Shown: positions 49,201 through 59,675 of the stretch, piece after piece | Layout of the letters: the number at the start of each line of letters is the position of its first letter | Position numbering within the stretch: the first letter of the stretch is position 1 | DNA from: Spinacia oleracea | Taxonomy: Eukaryota; Streptophyta; Magnoliopsida; Caryophyllales; Amaranthaceae | Length of the DNA: 64,000 bases | Direction of reading: 5' to 3' | Assembly (NCBI RefSeq): GCF_020520425.1 | Contig: NC_079491.1 | Span: forward strand, 2,976,001-3,040,000 | The notes under the pieces: generated by a model | Database searches by the model: none | What the model was told of the DNA's origin: nothing | What the model saw: the letters and a program-made list of their open reading frames with translations, nothing else | Made by a program: the position numbers and the translations under genes

Positions 49201-51600
49201 GATTAAGTATGGAAGACGACGGACAGGACGAAGACAATGACAGATTAGCATCGACAACAAATGAACGCGGTGATAGGCTTTGAATATTATTTTTCTAACT
49301 TTCGGCTCGCTACAATTAGAAAAATGGGGGCTACTGTTATGGGTCGTTTCGTACCGCGCGTTTCGTGGTCGGTTCCTGTGTTTAAGGAGCAGTTGTAGCT
49401 GAGTCATGGAAGACTTGTTGGACAAGGTCAAAGAGGTTAGCAAAGATAAAGCAAACGGTTGGAGGAGATCAAGGAGTCAGTTGAGCAATTCAAGGAGCAC
49501 TACTAGCACAACTCTCTCAACAAATACCGCACCTAAAGTCTTATATAAAGACCAACCGGATACCTCCCTAGGGAGGAGGGGGCATTATCATCACACTATT
49601 CCCCTAATGCTCCTTCTCCCGTAGCTCTGACAATTAACAAGAAGGAGCTTGTTTCTATTACCTCCACATAAGCATTCCACCATCACTTTCCATACATTAG
49701 CTACTATATTTTATTCCCACCATTCTCCTAATCATCACTGCCTAAGTCCCTTGGATGGAAAATACGTACTAACCAAATACTTTCTTCCTGATATATACTT
49801 CATGCCTCGGATTACCTAGCTTCTATCGTATTACGAGCGGTATTATCCCAATCTACCTACGATCCTATACGACCTTTTACTTATGGGTTATATCAGCTAC
49901 ATTTATAGATACACGCAAATAAACATTGTATTTGTACTCAACTAGGCTTTTTACGCCCGCAACATAGTAGATTGGTGGACTCATTGCCACCCGCGGTTTT
50001 TATCCCTTTCGGGTTTTCCGCGTCACCATCTCTTGTCTCATCTCTCTTTATTTTCTGCCCTTTATTTCCTGTCATTCATTTGCTATATTTAATCTAGTTG
50101 TCTATGTCCCAACCAAAGGTCGTCCATACGAAATTTGGCATAAACAGTCATACCGTTATATAAGACCTACTTTATGAATAATACTCCAATTAATTATTTA
50201 TCCATGCATTATTGTAGGGAAAAAAGAGCAAAAACAAGAAAAGGATATAATTAAAAATAGACTTACCCATCAAGTAGATGTAAGTGGGCCTCCAAATTGT
50301 GTGAACAAGTTGGGTCGTTGGTGTCTTTAAGAAATAGAGAATTCTTATGATCCAAAGCAAGCTCCACGCCTACATGACAATAACTCCAAGGTGACCATTG
50401 GGCCAATTTTAAATAACCCGATGGTAATTTTTCATTTATTACTAATCCTGGTGCTTTAGGAACCATATCATGCACATTTACCACCCTAAGCACTTTCACC
50501 CCTAGCTCCTCCAACCTCTCCTTAAACCTTAAGTTCCCGACCCGCGGGCCCGAGAACGAGATCACGCTTATCGGTGTAGCCCGGTTGCTTGACCCGATGT
50601 GGATACCCGTCTCGGCTATATCATAGGCACTTAAAATGGCTAGGGCACTACCCAAGCTATGGCCCGTTATAGTTATACTCACTTCTTCGTCGTGGTACAA
50701 CTCTAAAAGTCGTTTCACCTCGGTTAATATTTGTTCTCGGGCCGAGAACTTGCAATACCGGCAATCTGGGTCTTTATCGGCGTAAAGGTCCAAGAACCCG
50801 GATTCGGCCTTGACATTTTGGTCCGGGCACGGGATTTTCTCGTCGGATACGGGCCTAAGGAAGTCCATAAGATCATGGACCCACTCACGACGGGTCACCG
50901 TACCCCTCCAAGAAATACTTATATCCCTACGGCCCAATTGTTTGGACCTCTCGTCGTTGGATACCGCCACGTACCCGATCCAATTAGCATTCTTGGACCA
51001 AACTTTGGGCCATCTAGAGTTCCTAAAAAAGTTAGGTAAGTTAATATTGGATGTAGCATACAAGTATCTTGTTACATCATACCCATAATCCTCCATTTCA
51101 AGACCTTTAAAGAACATGTGCCTTGAATACCTACAACTCCCACAATATTTTGAAAATGGATCAAAATCAAACGCATCGTAGCAGGCTTGGGCCATTTCCC
51201 CATACCGGATAAGTTCGGCCCGTAAGAGAGAATCCATTGGATCAAGTAGCCCGGCCCAATCATTCTCTCCATGAATCTCCCTCCAACGGCCCACTAACTC
51301 ATTATCAGCCCTTTCCTTCATTACAGGCCCAGGCCCAGGCCCATACACTTCCCTTCCATATTCCACTCCTGTTTCTCTCCAAGGCTCAATCATTGTATAG
51401 GACAATGCATCATTTGTTCTTGATAAAACTTGCACAACCGAACTTGGTTTAGTGGTAAGGATTGCATCTTCGGGCCTCCCGGACGGGTATTTTTGGGTCG
51501 AAAGCGTCACCGGAAATGGGTTTTCGGGCCGAATGGAAAGATTATTATTATGGTTTGTGGTGAAGGGAAGAGCTTGCATATTTGAGAGAGAAATTGACAT
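43247..51600 (-). CDS. PLA1: Class I phospholipase A1 (PLA1-I gamma type), plastid-like lipase
   Basis: Two exons on the minus strand, 51600-50267 and 43484-43247, join in frame (GATGG|GTAAGT ... TGCAG|GTACC) to 523 aa. Seen: a polar N-terminus (about residues 1-60) that could be a transit peptide; a lipase class 3 domain with GHSLG (Ser315), Asp378 in NVHDMVP and His409 in YCHVGVELALD as likely triad; and the class I C-terminus KASDFLKDHY-like (here KSCDFLKDHYQIPPYWRQDQ), then HHHLKQLGL. Family members release sn-1 fatty acids from phospholipids and galactolipids in plastids, and some feed jasmonate synthesis. The 6782-bp intron is nearly all a young LTR element in the opposite orientation; without it the intron would be about 712 bp. 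A TATATATT lies about 45-50 bp before the start codon. Confidence 0.94.
43569..44072. repeat. Three copies of an approximately 90-bp unit in the lipase intron
   Basis: A unit with GACGGTA, GATTCTTATTCG, CAAGYATTAGTTAA and TTGATGAAAATAAGAGGCTAAC occurs at about 43578-43655, 43673-43750 and 43982-44062. The copies diverge by substitutions. They sit between exon 2 and the LTR element, so they predate or are independent of it. Confidence 0.75.
44087..44898 (+). repeat. 5' LTR of the LARD-like element
   Basis: 812 bp with TG...CA ends. It contains a short open stretch also present in the other LTR, which has no protein look. Identical by eye to the 3' LTR. A CTTATATAAAG motif at about 44290-44301 could serve as its TATA box. 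Confidence 0.93.
45073..45345. repeat. 18-bp minisatellite inside the LARD-like element
   Basis: About fifteen tandem copies of GTCGTCGACGGGTCAGGY, with variants in the GAC/GGC and GGT/GGC positions. Each unit contains the palindrome GTCGAC. All frames are open through it, giving arginine-rich or Ser/Gly/Thr-rich repeats that I regard as artefacts. Related CGACG/GACGTC words are scattered through the rest of the interior. Confidence 0.92.
45930..47420. repeat. Imperfect internal duplication in the LARD-like element
   Basis: The order of landmarks GTCCTGAAGTCGCCACAGGG, then an AT-rich stretch, then ATCGGGGGCTCAAC at about 45948-46270 recurs as TTCCTAAAGCCGCCACAGGG ... ATTGGGGGCTCAAC at about 47208-47390. 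Copies are diverged, so this internal duplication is older than the insertion. Confidence 0.65.
48690..48965. repeat. Second tandem array inside the LARD-like element (about 60-bp units)
   Basis: Units with GACTAAGATACRACAGTYGG, CCATGACGCCTGTTAACA and CAGACGACA/CAGAGTACA recur at least five times, alternating between two subtypes. It lies about 0.4 kb before the 3' LTR. Confidence 0.82.
49335..50146 (+). repeat. 3' LTR of the LARD-like element
   Basis: 812 bp, same sequence as the 5' LTR, directly preceded by the purine tract. Any promoter activity would read outward toward lipase exon 1 in antisense. Confidence 0.93.
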
Positions 51601-51932
51601 TATAGAGATATGTAAGGAAAATGATGTTAGTGATTATGATATGAATATATAGGACTAATAAAAAAAAAGCTAGTGGGATACGACAAAGTGATAAAATTAA
51701 TTCAAACACATGAATCAAGATAACAAAATTAAATATACAAATAAATAAACAAAAGCATGGGATAGCCATTCTGGCATATCGATCTTTTATGTACTTCCAA
51801 TAATACAATGCGATATGAATCCCTTACAATGCGATATGATATCCCTTTTTATATTTGAATGTACATAGGGGGAGTTTTGGCTCCACGTAGTCTCATAAAA
51901 TATAGCATGTAAGTTCTCACGTTGATAAAAAA

Positions 51933-51963
<31 letters not shown>

Positions 51964-52210
51964 GTACGAGTGAGACTAAGACTAAGGGGTTGTTAATAGA
52001 TCTGTCAAACGGTCGGTTGGGTCGGGTTTTAAAAAAATGTATGTGATTCGAGTTAATTCGGATCGGTCACTTTTGAATTCGGGTCAGCAAATCCTTGTTC
52101 AAGATTCAAACTTTTGGGTTTGGCTTGAGATATATTAAAACGCGTATTATATTTTCATTATTTTTGGTGATAAATACACAAAATATGCGCACAAATTAAT
52201 AAATTTAATA
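51601..52210. other. Lipase upstream region and poly(A)/GGGTC relic
   Basis: The first 200 bases should include the lipase promoter (CCTATATATTC on the minus strand at about 51653-51643). A 27-base A run lies near 51937-51963, followed by GGTCGGTTGGGTCGGG, a word seen in other decayed repeats of this window. No gene. Confidence 0.4.
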
Positions 52211-52469
52211 CTTCCTCCGTCTTTTAATACTCGCAACGTTTGTTAGTTTCACGCATGCCAATGCACAACTTTGATCGTTTATATCTTAAATTCTCTCTAT
52301 GCAAAAATTATAAAAAGTTGATATTTTGAAAATACACATTGAGACGAATCTAACAAGATCCCACATGACTATGTTTTATCTTATATAAAAAACACTACGA
52401 ATAGTCAAAGTAGATTATATGAATAGTGGCAAAAGTCCAAACGTTGCGAGTATTAAAAGACGGAGGAAG
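52211..52469. mobile_element. Stowaway MITE
   Basis: 259 bp, starting CTTCCTCCGTCTTTTAATAC, ends complementary, flanked by TA (52209-52210 and 52470-52471). The TIR continues TCGCAACGTTTG, so it belongs to the same subfamily as 12310-12573. Confidence 0.93.
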
Positions 52470-52947
52470 TACATAAATTTATATTTAGACAAATGCAACC
52501 ATAAAATGAGGTATATTTCAAATCAAAATCATATTACACCCAACAACAGTACTAACAACGTGTTTATTTTGTTTAAAATTCATCATAATCTCATTTATTA
52601 CTGAAAATACAACGATTTCAATCGGTTAGGTAAAAAATGGATAAAACCAAATTTTGAGTCTGCCACTGTATGAATATTATGATTTCTTGGAAGGTGGGGG
52701 TATTGAATTATGAAGTATGTAATCAAGTTGTGTAGTTTAATGTTGTGTTTAGTAGTTAGACGTACAAGGTCAATAAGTCAAGGCCACGACCCACGATGCT
52801 ATCAAAATAGTGTGAATGAGTTGGCAAACTTGCTAATTAATCAACTAGTGTAATTTAATCTTTTGTCGATATATGATCATTGATTGCATAACCATTATAT
52901 GTAAGACTGCAACAAGACTAACAAGAAGATATTATCAATGCGAAAAT

Positions 52948-53276
52948 GATAAAGGTCGCAACATGCGACCTTTAAGCCTTGTTACAATGATGACATGACA
53001 TGTTTATGTGTCATGATTAAGTTGGAAACTAAAATATTTAATTTATATATCCTACTTTAAATGTTTCAAAAAAAGCTAGGAAAATCTTAATATTCTAATT
53101 TGTTTCCTTATTTATATCGACTACCTTATTTACATATTTTCATAGTAAAAATATTGCATTGATAGTAAAAATATTATTATGACTCATAGCCTACGTGTCG
53201 CCTATATGTACCAATTAAACTGCGACACGTAAGATTGCGACAACTAAATATTGTCGCAACTTGCGACCTTTATCAT
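52948..53276. mobile_element. MITE-like element with TGATAAAGGTCGCAA ends
   Basis: It begins TGATAAAGGTCGCAACATGC and ends with CTTGCGACCTTTATCA, an inverted repeat of about 17-20 bp. An extra inner GCGACCTTTA makes a short hairpin at the left end (GGTCGCAACATGCGACC). No clear target duplication. Confidence 0.6.
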
Positions 53277-53436
53277 CACCCCATGATATGGAATCTAAAG
53301 TGCAGTTCCCCTAATTTATTTGGTTCGATCTTATTTTTTTATTACAAAATAAAAAAAACATTAGAAAACTAAATTGCATACTTGCAATATTATCTCCTAT
53401 TTACACCACTCTTTATCAAAGAAAATTCAATGAAAG

Positions 53437-54350
53437 AAGTGCACTATCACGTCTGTACATGAACAATTTTTTATTGGTTGTACTGTTGTAATCTTGTGCG
53501 CACTTTAAGATATACGTAGTAGCACTTTAGGAATCAAGGGCAAAGAATGACGTTTGCGAGTTTTGGTAGGAACGATGAAGTTTGTAGATCTGTTATAGCA
53601 GAGGCGGTATTCTTCCTCCTCAATTCCTCTTGTAATGATACCAGTATTTTGAAACATCATAGCCAATGTTGTAGCTCGTTCTTGAACTGTGACAGATGTC
53701 ACTTCAACAGGCAGCAGGTTGAGAGATAATTTTCTTCTGAGTCATGGAAACAGAGATGCTAGGAACGAAGACAACACGGAAAGAGATATTGACATTCTAG
53801 CAACACGGAACGAAGACAACAAGTTTTGAAATTTGCGATTGTTATGGAAAAAGATGTAACAAGTGCACTATCACATTTGTACATGAACAATTTTATTGGT
53901 TGTACTGTTGTAATCTTGTGCGCACTTTAAGATATACGTAGTAGCACTTTAGGAATCAAGGGCAAAGAATGACGTTTGCGAGTTTTGGTAGGAACGATGC
54001 AGTTTGTAGATCTGTTATAGCAGAGGCGGTATTCTTCCTCCTCAATTCCTCTTGTAATGATACCAGTATTTTGAAACATCATAGCCAATGTTGTAGCTCG
54101 TTCTTGAACTGTGACAGATGTCACTTCAGCAGACAGCAGGTTGAGAGATAATTTTCTTCTGAGTCATGGAAACAGAGATGCTAGGAACGAAGACAACACG
54201 GAAAGAGATATTGACATTCTAGCAACACGGAACGAAGACAACAAGTTTTGAAATTTGCGATTGTTATGGAAAAAGATGTAACAAGTGCACTATCACATTT
54301 GTATATGAACAATTTTATAGGTCGTACTACGTAATCTCATACGCAATTTA
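53437..54350. repeat. 422-bp tandem duplication plus partial third copy
   Basis: A unit starting AAGTGCACTATCAC is present at 53437-53860 and 53861-54282, nearly identical, with a third start at 54283 that fades by about 54350. A 65-codon minus-strand frame and a 60-codon plus-strand frame are conserved between copies simply because the copies are nearly identical. No known protein. The duplication looks recent. Confidence 0.92.
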
Positions 54351-54440
54351 AGATACTAGGGGGAAACGAAAAACATGTGATATATTGACATTGTAGGTAG
54401 ATATGTTTTGAAATTAGTGGATTATTATTATTTGTCTACC

Positions 54441-54671
54441 AGTGGCGGTGCCAGGATTTTCTCATTAAGGGTTCGAAAAAAGGGAGTCGAACCCCTGACC
54501 TTTGCTTTGATAACTAAAGAAAAAACCGTTGTAGCGCCTATGTTGTTTGTGTCATATTGCGCTTTCTCTATTACTTAACCTTTTTTTTTGTTTTTACAAA
54601 ATCGGCCTGATTTTTTTTCCGTTAGTAAGGATTCAGTTGAACCCACTGAACCATTACTAGCACCGCCACTG
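54441..54671. mobile_element. hAT-type MITE
   Basis: 231 bp with ends CAGTGGCGGTGCCAG and CTAGCACCGCCACTG, flanked by a perfect 8-bp duplication TTGTCTAC (54433-54440 and 54672-54679). This CAGTGGCGG end with an 8-bp duplication is typical of a widespread plant hAT MITE group. Confidence 0.95.
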
Positions 54672-54800
54672 TTGTCTACAGAAGATCATGACTAAATTAG
54701 ATGATGATGATGATTGATGATGATGTTGATAAGTTATCAATTTATCATGTACAGGAGTCAAAGTGGTTCGAAGACGTGAAGTGCGATAAAAAATAACTTA

Positions 54801-55107
54801 GGCTCTGTTTGGCAAAAGTAATTGAAAGGCAACTGAAACTGATAAGATAAGACAACTCTCCTACGCGCTATACATCCGAATAATATTCTCTTTCAACCAT
54901 TCTATTATCAATGTTTTTTTTAAAGAAAAAAATAATTCCAGGAGCTGAAACTCAAACGTTAACCAGATTAACGTTTTAATACCAGTCACTTTATTCACCT
55001 TATATCTTATTTCAGCTACCTGTCAAACACTCCTAATTGTTTAAGGTGACTTATCATATTAGCAACTAATAATTTAAGGTGACTGAAAGTGCTTACCAAA
55101 CAGACCC
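54801..55107. mobile_element. PIF/Harbinger MITE
   Basis: 307 bp, starting GGCTCTGTTTGGCAAAAG and ending GCTTACCAAACAGACCC, flanked by a perfect TTA duplication (54798-54800 and 55108-55110). No coding capacity. Confidence 0.9.
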
Positions 55108-55385
55108 TTAGATGATTTGATATATCTTTTTTATAATTAAAATTATATTTGAATAATAATAAAATGCGATACGGTTTTTATTCGTACTATATATATGCGT
55201 AGCAGCGTAGAAATCGAAGTATGCACGTAGTATGAATATATGATACATGCATGTGAAAACAGGAACTCACGTAAAAACTACGGACTACAAATTTTGATTT
55301 CTTGAGGATCGAGCTAAACAAATTAATTATAAATTAATGCTTATAATTTTATACAAATTTCAATTGATGTAAAAAAATGCATAAA

Positions 55386-55510
55386 ATGCATAACTTGGCT
55401 AATTTCTTGTGTCTTTTTATTGGATCTTGCAATATTGGATGCATTTTTAATGAAATTAGCCAAGTTATGCATATACAACTTGTGTCTTTTTATTGGATCT
55501 TGCAATATTG
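55386..55510. repeat. Interleaved inverted and direct repeat
   Basis: A 21-bp perfect inverted pair (ATGCATAACTTGGCTAATTTC at 55386-55406 read as arms, complement at 55452-55472) is interleaved with a 32-bp perfect direct repeat beginning CTTGTGTCTTTTTATTGG at 55406-55437 and 55479-55510. The stretch between the inverted arms could form the loop of a hairpin. Confidence 0.9.
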
Positions 55511-56064
55511 TAACTTAGTGATGATTAATATATATAAGAATCATTTGGGAATCTTTTTGTGCAATTAGGAAAACTATGTTCTTTGATTAAAAAATGTAGA
55601 TAATGATTTTTTTATATATATAATCAAATTAATTTATTGATGAAAAATCATACACCGATTACATGGACTAGTGACTTGGTTTCACTATATTTCTGCATCT
55701 TTTACCAAATTTATTAATTACCGAGTTAATTACGTCATTATCTAAACATTTGTATATTTAGAGTAAAACATTCATCATCAAGTTGTATATAGTATTAATA
55801 ATGTATACTGTGGGTCACTGCATGAGATCATACTCTTTCATACGAGTGATACGACTATCAACATCCAACCCGAGGTCCCGATTAGTACTTAATTAGGTAT
55901 GTCGGTCGTCATTAATGATTCGTTTTATTACACTTATTTTGGCTGAACTTATATTATCTGAATTCATCTGAAATTATTTGAACTTAACTGAATTTATCTG
56001 AAAATAAACTTATTTGTGTGTAAAAATGACAGAAAAAACTTATTTTTGCTGAACTTATATTATC

Positions 56065-58088
56065 CACTACAAGAAAAAGGCGAATTTCCGACCGCCAAAA
56101 GTAGTCGGAAAAAGAGCGTTTTTCGTCGGAAAAAATTTTTCCAACCAAAAGTAGTCGGAAAAGGTTGTCGGTGATTTCCTGGTCGGAGTTTGGCCAAATT
56201 CCGACTAAAAAGTAGTCGGAATAAACTTACGACTACATTTCCGACTATTTATAGTCGGAAAATTCCCGACTACTATTGTAGTCGGAAAATTACCGACTAC
56301 TATTTTAGTCGGAAAATTACCGACTAAAAAAGTGGTCGGTAATATTCCGACTACTACTTTAGTCGGAAAATTACCGACTACCTTTTTAGTAGTCGGAAAA
56401 TTACCTACCACTTTGTTAGTCGGCAATTTTCCGACTATAATAGTAGTCGGTAAAACAATTTTTAAAAAATAAAATAAAATAACCAATAACTGGACATTCC
56501 AGTTGCCAGTTTCATGTTTGACAATCTTCCATTTCCAACCGAACAAAAATGCAAATTTTTTAATCAAAATAACTTTTTATATTATTAATCAACAAAGAAA
56601 ATAAAACCCAAACTTATATCATCAAGAGTTATTACAAAAATAACAATATTTGTACCAACAACTTAGATCTAATAGAGTCAAAAAAATTATAATACTAATC
56701 TAATCTAAAACAAAAATTATAAGACAATATTTTGTTGGAGCTCCTCACTTCAAAGATTTGCTTGAGATCTTCTATCACCTACAACCACATAAAAAATAAA
56801 ATTCCGAAATATCAAATTAAAAACCGAAAATTAAAATAGATTAAAAAACGAAAATAAAAAAAACGAAAGAAAATAACAAAACCGATTTTAAAAAACCAGT
56901 TTAAAAACAAAACCAGTTTACAAAACGAAAATCAAATTAAATTAGAAAACGAAAATAAATTAAAAAATGAAAAATCAAATCAAATCAAATAAAATTAGAA
57001 AACGAAACTAAATTAAAAAACGAAAATCAAATCAAATTAAAAAACAAAAAAAAAACAAAAATTAAATTAGAAAAACAAAACCAGTTTTAAAAACGAAAAT
57101 CAAATTTAAAAACGAAAATCAAATTAAAAAAAGAAAATCAAATTTAAAACGAAATCAAATTAAAAAAATCAAGAAATTAAAATTAAAAAAACGAATCAGA
57201 TACTAATTAAAAATCACGAAAATCAAATTAAAAAAACCAAATAAAAAAAAAAACTCACCAATTTTTGTCGATGATGAAGGAGATCGATGATGAAGTCGGA
57301 GTTGATGGTGATGAAGGAGGTTGATGATGAAGGAGATTGGTGACGATGAATATTATCTACGGTGATGGTGATGGTGATGATCATCTACGAGGATGATGAT
57401 GAAGAAGAGAGGAATGAGAGATCAATTCCTCATTCTTAGAAAGGAGATAGGAGATGAAGAGGGAGGAGAGAGAATGGAGAGGGAGAGAGAACGGCTAAAA
57501 TGAAGAGAGAGAGAAGGAGTAGAGTTAGGGGGAAAACGGCTGAAATGAAGAGAGAGAGAAGGAGTAGGGTTAGGTCTTATGCGTGAAAGCCCAAAGCACC
57601 AACTGTTTTTAATTAAAAAACACACCGACTACTAAATTAGTCGGTATTCTTTGTCATTTCCGACTAATTTAGTAGTCGGTAATCACTTTTATTATTTTTT
57701 TTAAAAATATCGACTACATAATTGGTCGGTGAAATACTTTTTTGGAAAGTTTTGGGATTTTTTTTTATCGATATTTTACCGACTACTATTGTAGTCGTTA
57801 AATTAACGACCAACTTCAAAGTAGTCGGTAAAACTGTAAATTTAATATTTAATCGGTAAAAGTAGTCAGTAAGTTTTTTCGAACATTAGTTTTGGTGGAC
57901 TTAAGTCACGACTATTATGTAGTCGTAGTTTACCTGCAAAGTGGTCGTAAAATACCGACCACTTAATATTGGTCGGTAAAAAATAATATTAACGACTACC
58001 ATTTTATTAGTCGGTAAAATTGTATTTTACCGACTACTTTTCTTGTGGTCGGAAAATTCAGTCGCTAAATCACTGTTTTCTTGTAGTG
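56065..58088. mobile_element. Non-autonomous CACTA (En/Spm) transposon
   Basis: 2024 bp, starting CACTACAAGAAAAAGG and ending TTTTCTTGTAGTG, flanked by a perfect 3-bp ATC duplication (56062-56064 and 58089-58091). Both subterminal regions (about 56085-56460 and 57620-58075) are packed with AGTCGGAAAATTACCGACTA-type repeats in both orientations, the expected binding-site array for a CACTA transposase. The middle is A-rich, then GATGATG-rich, then GAGAGA-rich. No transposase is encoded. The host site is a degenerate TGAACTTATC tandem repeat, visible on both flanks (55940-56061, 58090-58215). Confidence 0.95.
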
Positions 58089-58279
58089 ATCTGAACTTAA
58101 TTGAACTTATCTGAACTTATCTAAACTTGACTGAACTTAATTGAATTTTGCTGAACTTATCTAAACTTAACTGAACTTAACTGAATTTAGCTGAACTTAT
58201 TTTGTCTTAAATAAGTCAAAATAAGTCGAACAGAACAGAGCTTAAGAAGCAAAAATTACTTCTTACTACGTACTACGTA

Positions 58280-58531
58280 CCTTCATTTCAAAAAGATCTT
58301 TACAGTTATTATTTGCAAGAACCCCAATGCAATATTTAACTACTAATATATCCAATTTCGTATGTGAAAAAATTATAGAAATTTGATATTCTAAAAATAC
58401 ATATCAAGACCAATCTAACAAGATCTTACATGTAACGTTTTTATGTATATAATAGTGAGAATTTACGGTCAAAGTTTTTATACCTTGGACAAGTTTTCCA
58501 AACCGTAAAGAACTTTCAGAAACGGAGATAG
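58280..58531. mobile_element. Degraded Stowaway MITE
   Basis: About 252 bp. The left end CCTTCATTTCAAAAAGATC and right end (complement CTATCTCCGTTTCTGAAAG) both run into TCTTTACGG. TA precedes the left end; the right flank is TT, probably a decayed TA. Confidence 0.7.
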
Positions 58532-58863
58532 TTTATCTTAATTTGATTAAAACGGCAACTACATAGTTGTTACGTATTTACCATTCAACATGATCTAAAT
58601 TGTATAGCCAATAAAATAATTTAGATTAGAGAACTACTAGATTAGACCGGTGAAAATGAAAGTCATTCATACAAAACAATTAAACATGACCAAAATGTTG
58701 ACTTATCTATTAAAAAATTATAACTTATTATAGACCATCTAGAAAACGAGAAACGCAACTATTTTTAAAGGTACAAACCCTCTTTTCTGCCGCTATACTT
58801 TACACTAGAACATTTAAAAAATTTAATGTATGGAATGTGTGAAGTAAGTTTGACTCTCTAGAT

Positions 58864-59343
58864 ATGCATACAGTTATTAACACTTCTAAAGATACACAAC
58901 GGTGTATTAAGGTTGCTTTGACACCCCCGACCCCTGACACCCAAAAACTGGACTCTGATGGTTATGTTCGATATAATTCTGGTGCAGCAGGAGCAGTCAT
59001 CAGGGATCATCTAAGAAACAATGTTGCTAGTCGCTCCTATAATCTGGGAGCCACACCCCCTTTTCTTGCATAAGTTGTAGCCCTTCGCAAAGGATTACTA
59101 TTAGCAATCGTAAGTAATATAAACAGATTTTATGAGGGAGATAATTTACTAATTGTTAAGGTTTTACAGAGACGTGCTCATTGTCCATGGAAAATCCAAA
59201 TGCTTATGAATCATATCAGACAACTACTTACACCTTTTGACAGTTACACTTTGTGTCATTTTTATCGGGAAGCTAATCGAGCAGTAGACTATGTAATGGC
59301 ATTTTGTCACTACATTACGACAAACCAAAATATTGATCATTGA
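58864..59343 (+). pseudogene. RNase H-like domain pseudogene (LINE- or RVT_3-derived)
   Basis: One frame reads LDSDGYVRYNSGAAGAVIRD and SRSYNLGATPPFLA, meets a stop at 59071-59073, then continues VVALRKGLLLAIVSNINRFY, EGDNLLIVKVLQRRAHCPWK and CHFYREANRAVDYVMAF to a stop at 59341-59343. This order matches the RNase H-like domain found at the end of plant L1 LINEs and in related cellular proteins. The in-frame stop and the degraded start (GAGAVIRD after a changed D-containing strand) mark it as dead. No poly(A) tail or target duplication is visible, so the route of origin is open. Confidence 0.75.
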
Positions 59344-59584
59344 CTTGGTAGTAAATTTTTATAATTTATTACCTTAAATAAATTAGGATATAATCTTGTG
59401 AGAATACTATCCTAATTTCAATGTAATAGAAAATTAGGACCAAATCTAATCAAAAATTAAAAAATTTAGAGCAAATCAGGCGAAGAGACTATCAGACTGT
59501 AACCTTAAGTATGACTGTATGAGGCCCAGCCCACTCATCAAACATACTCATGCGGTACTTTTAGAACGGGTCAAAGTTAAAGGT

Positions 59585-59675
59585 CCAACGGGATCGTAGC
59601 AGGCTTGGCCCAATATTTGGAGGATTCTCCCTCCAACGGCCCACTATAGGCCCAAACACTTCTTTGTTTCTAAGG
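59585..59675 (-). pseudogene. Fragment of lipase exon 1
   Basis: ATCGTAGCAGGCTTGG, CTCCCTCCAACGGCCCACTA and TAGGCCCAAACACTTC match in order and orientation the lipase exon 1 at about 51176-51192, 51280-51300 and 51325-51350, with the stretches between deleted. It is a short internally deleted copy about 8 kb from its likely parent. Confidence 0.7.

Larger units (their letters stand above)
44087..50146 (+). mobile_element. Non-autonomous LTR retrotransposon (LARD-like), young, in lipase intron
   Basis: Two direct LTRs of 812 bp each (44087-44898 and 49335-50146) look identical throughout, start TGTTATGGG, end AAACA, and are flanked by GTCAT (44082-44086 and 50147-50151). A primer-binding-site-like TTGGCGCCGTCTGTGGGGA starts at 44901; a purine tract AAAAATGGGGGCTAC ends at the 3' LTR. 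The 4.4-kb interior has no recognisable gag or pol. It therefore fits a large retrotransposon derivative mobilised by a related, probably Ty3-gypsy, partner. The ends look whole. Identical LTRs imply recent insertion; at about 1.3e-8 changes per site per year one difference is expected per 50,000 years or so, so probably under a few hundred thousand years. It is antisense to the lipase. Confidence 0.93.

Noticed and set aside
53505-54151. Two near-identical 65-codon minus-strand frames and two 60-codon plus-strand frames
   Set aside because: Their conservation is fully explained by the recent 422-bp tandem duplication; no family recognised.
56205-56567. 120-codon minus-strand frame with repeated VVGNFPT
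   Set aside because: It is a translation of the CACTA subterminal repeats, not a protein.
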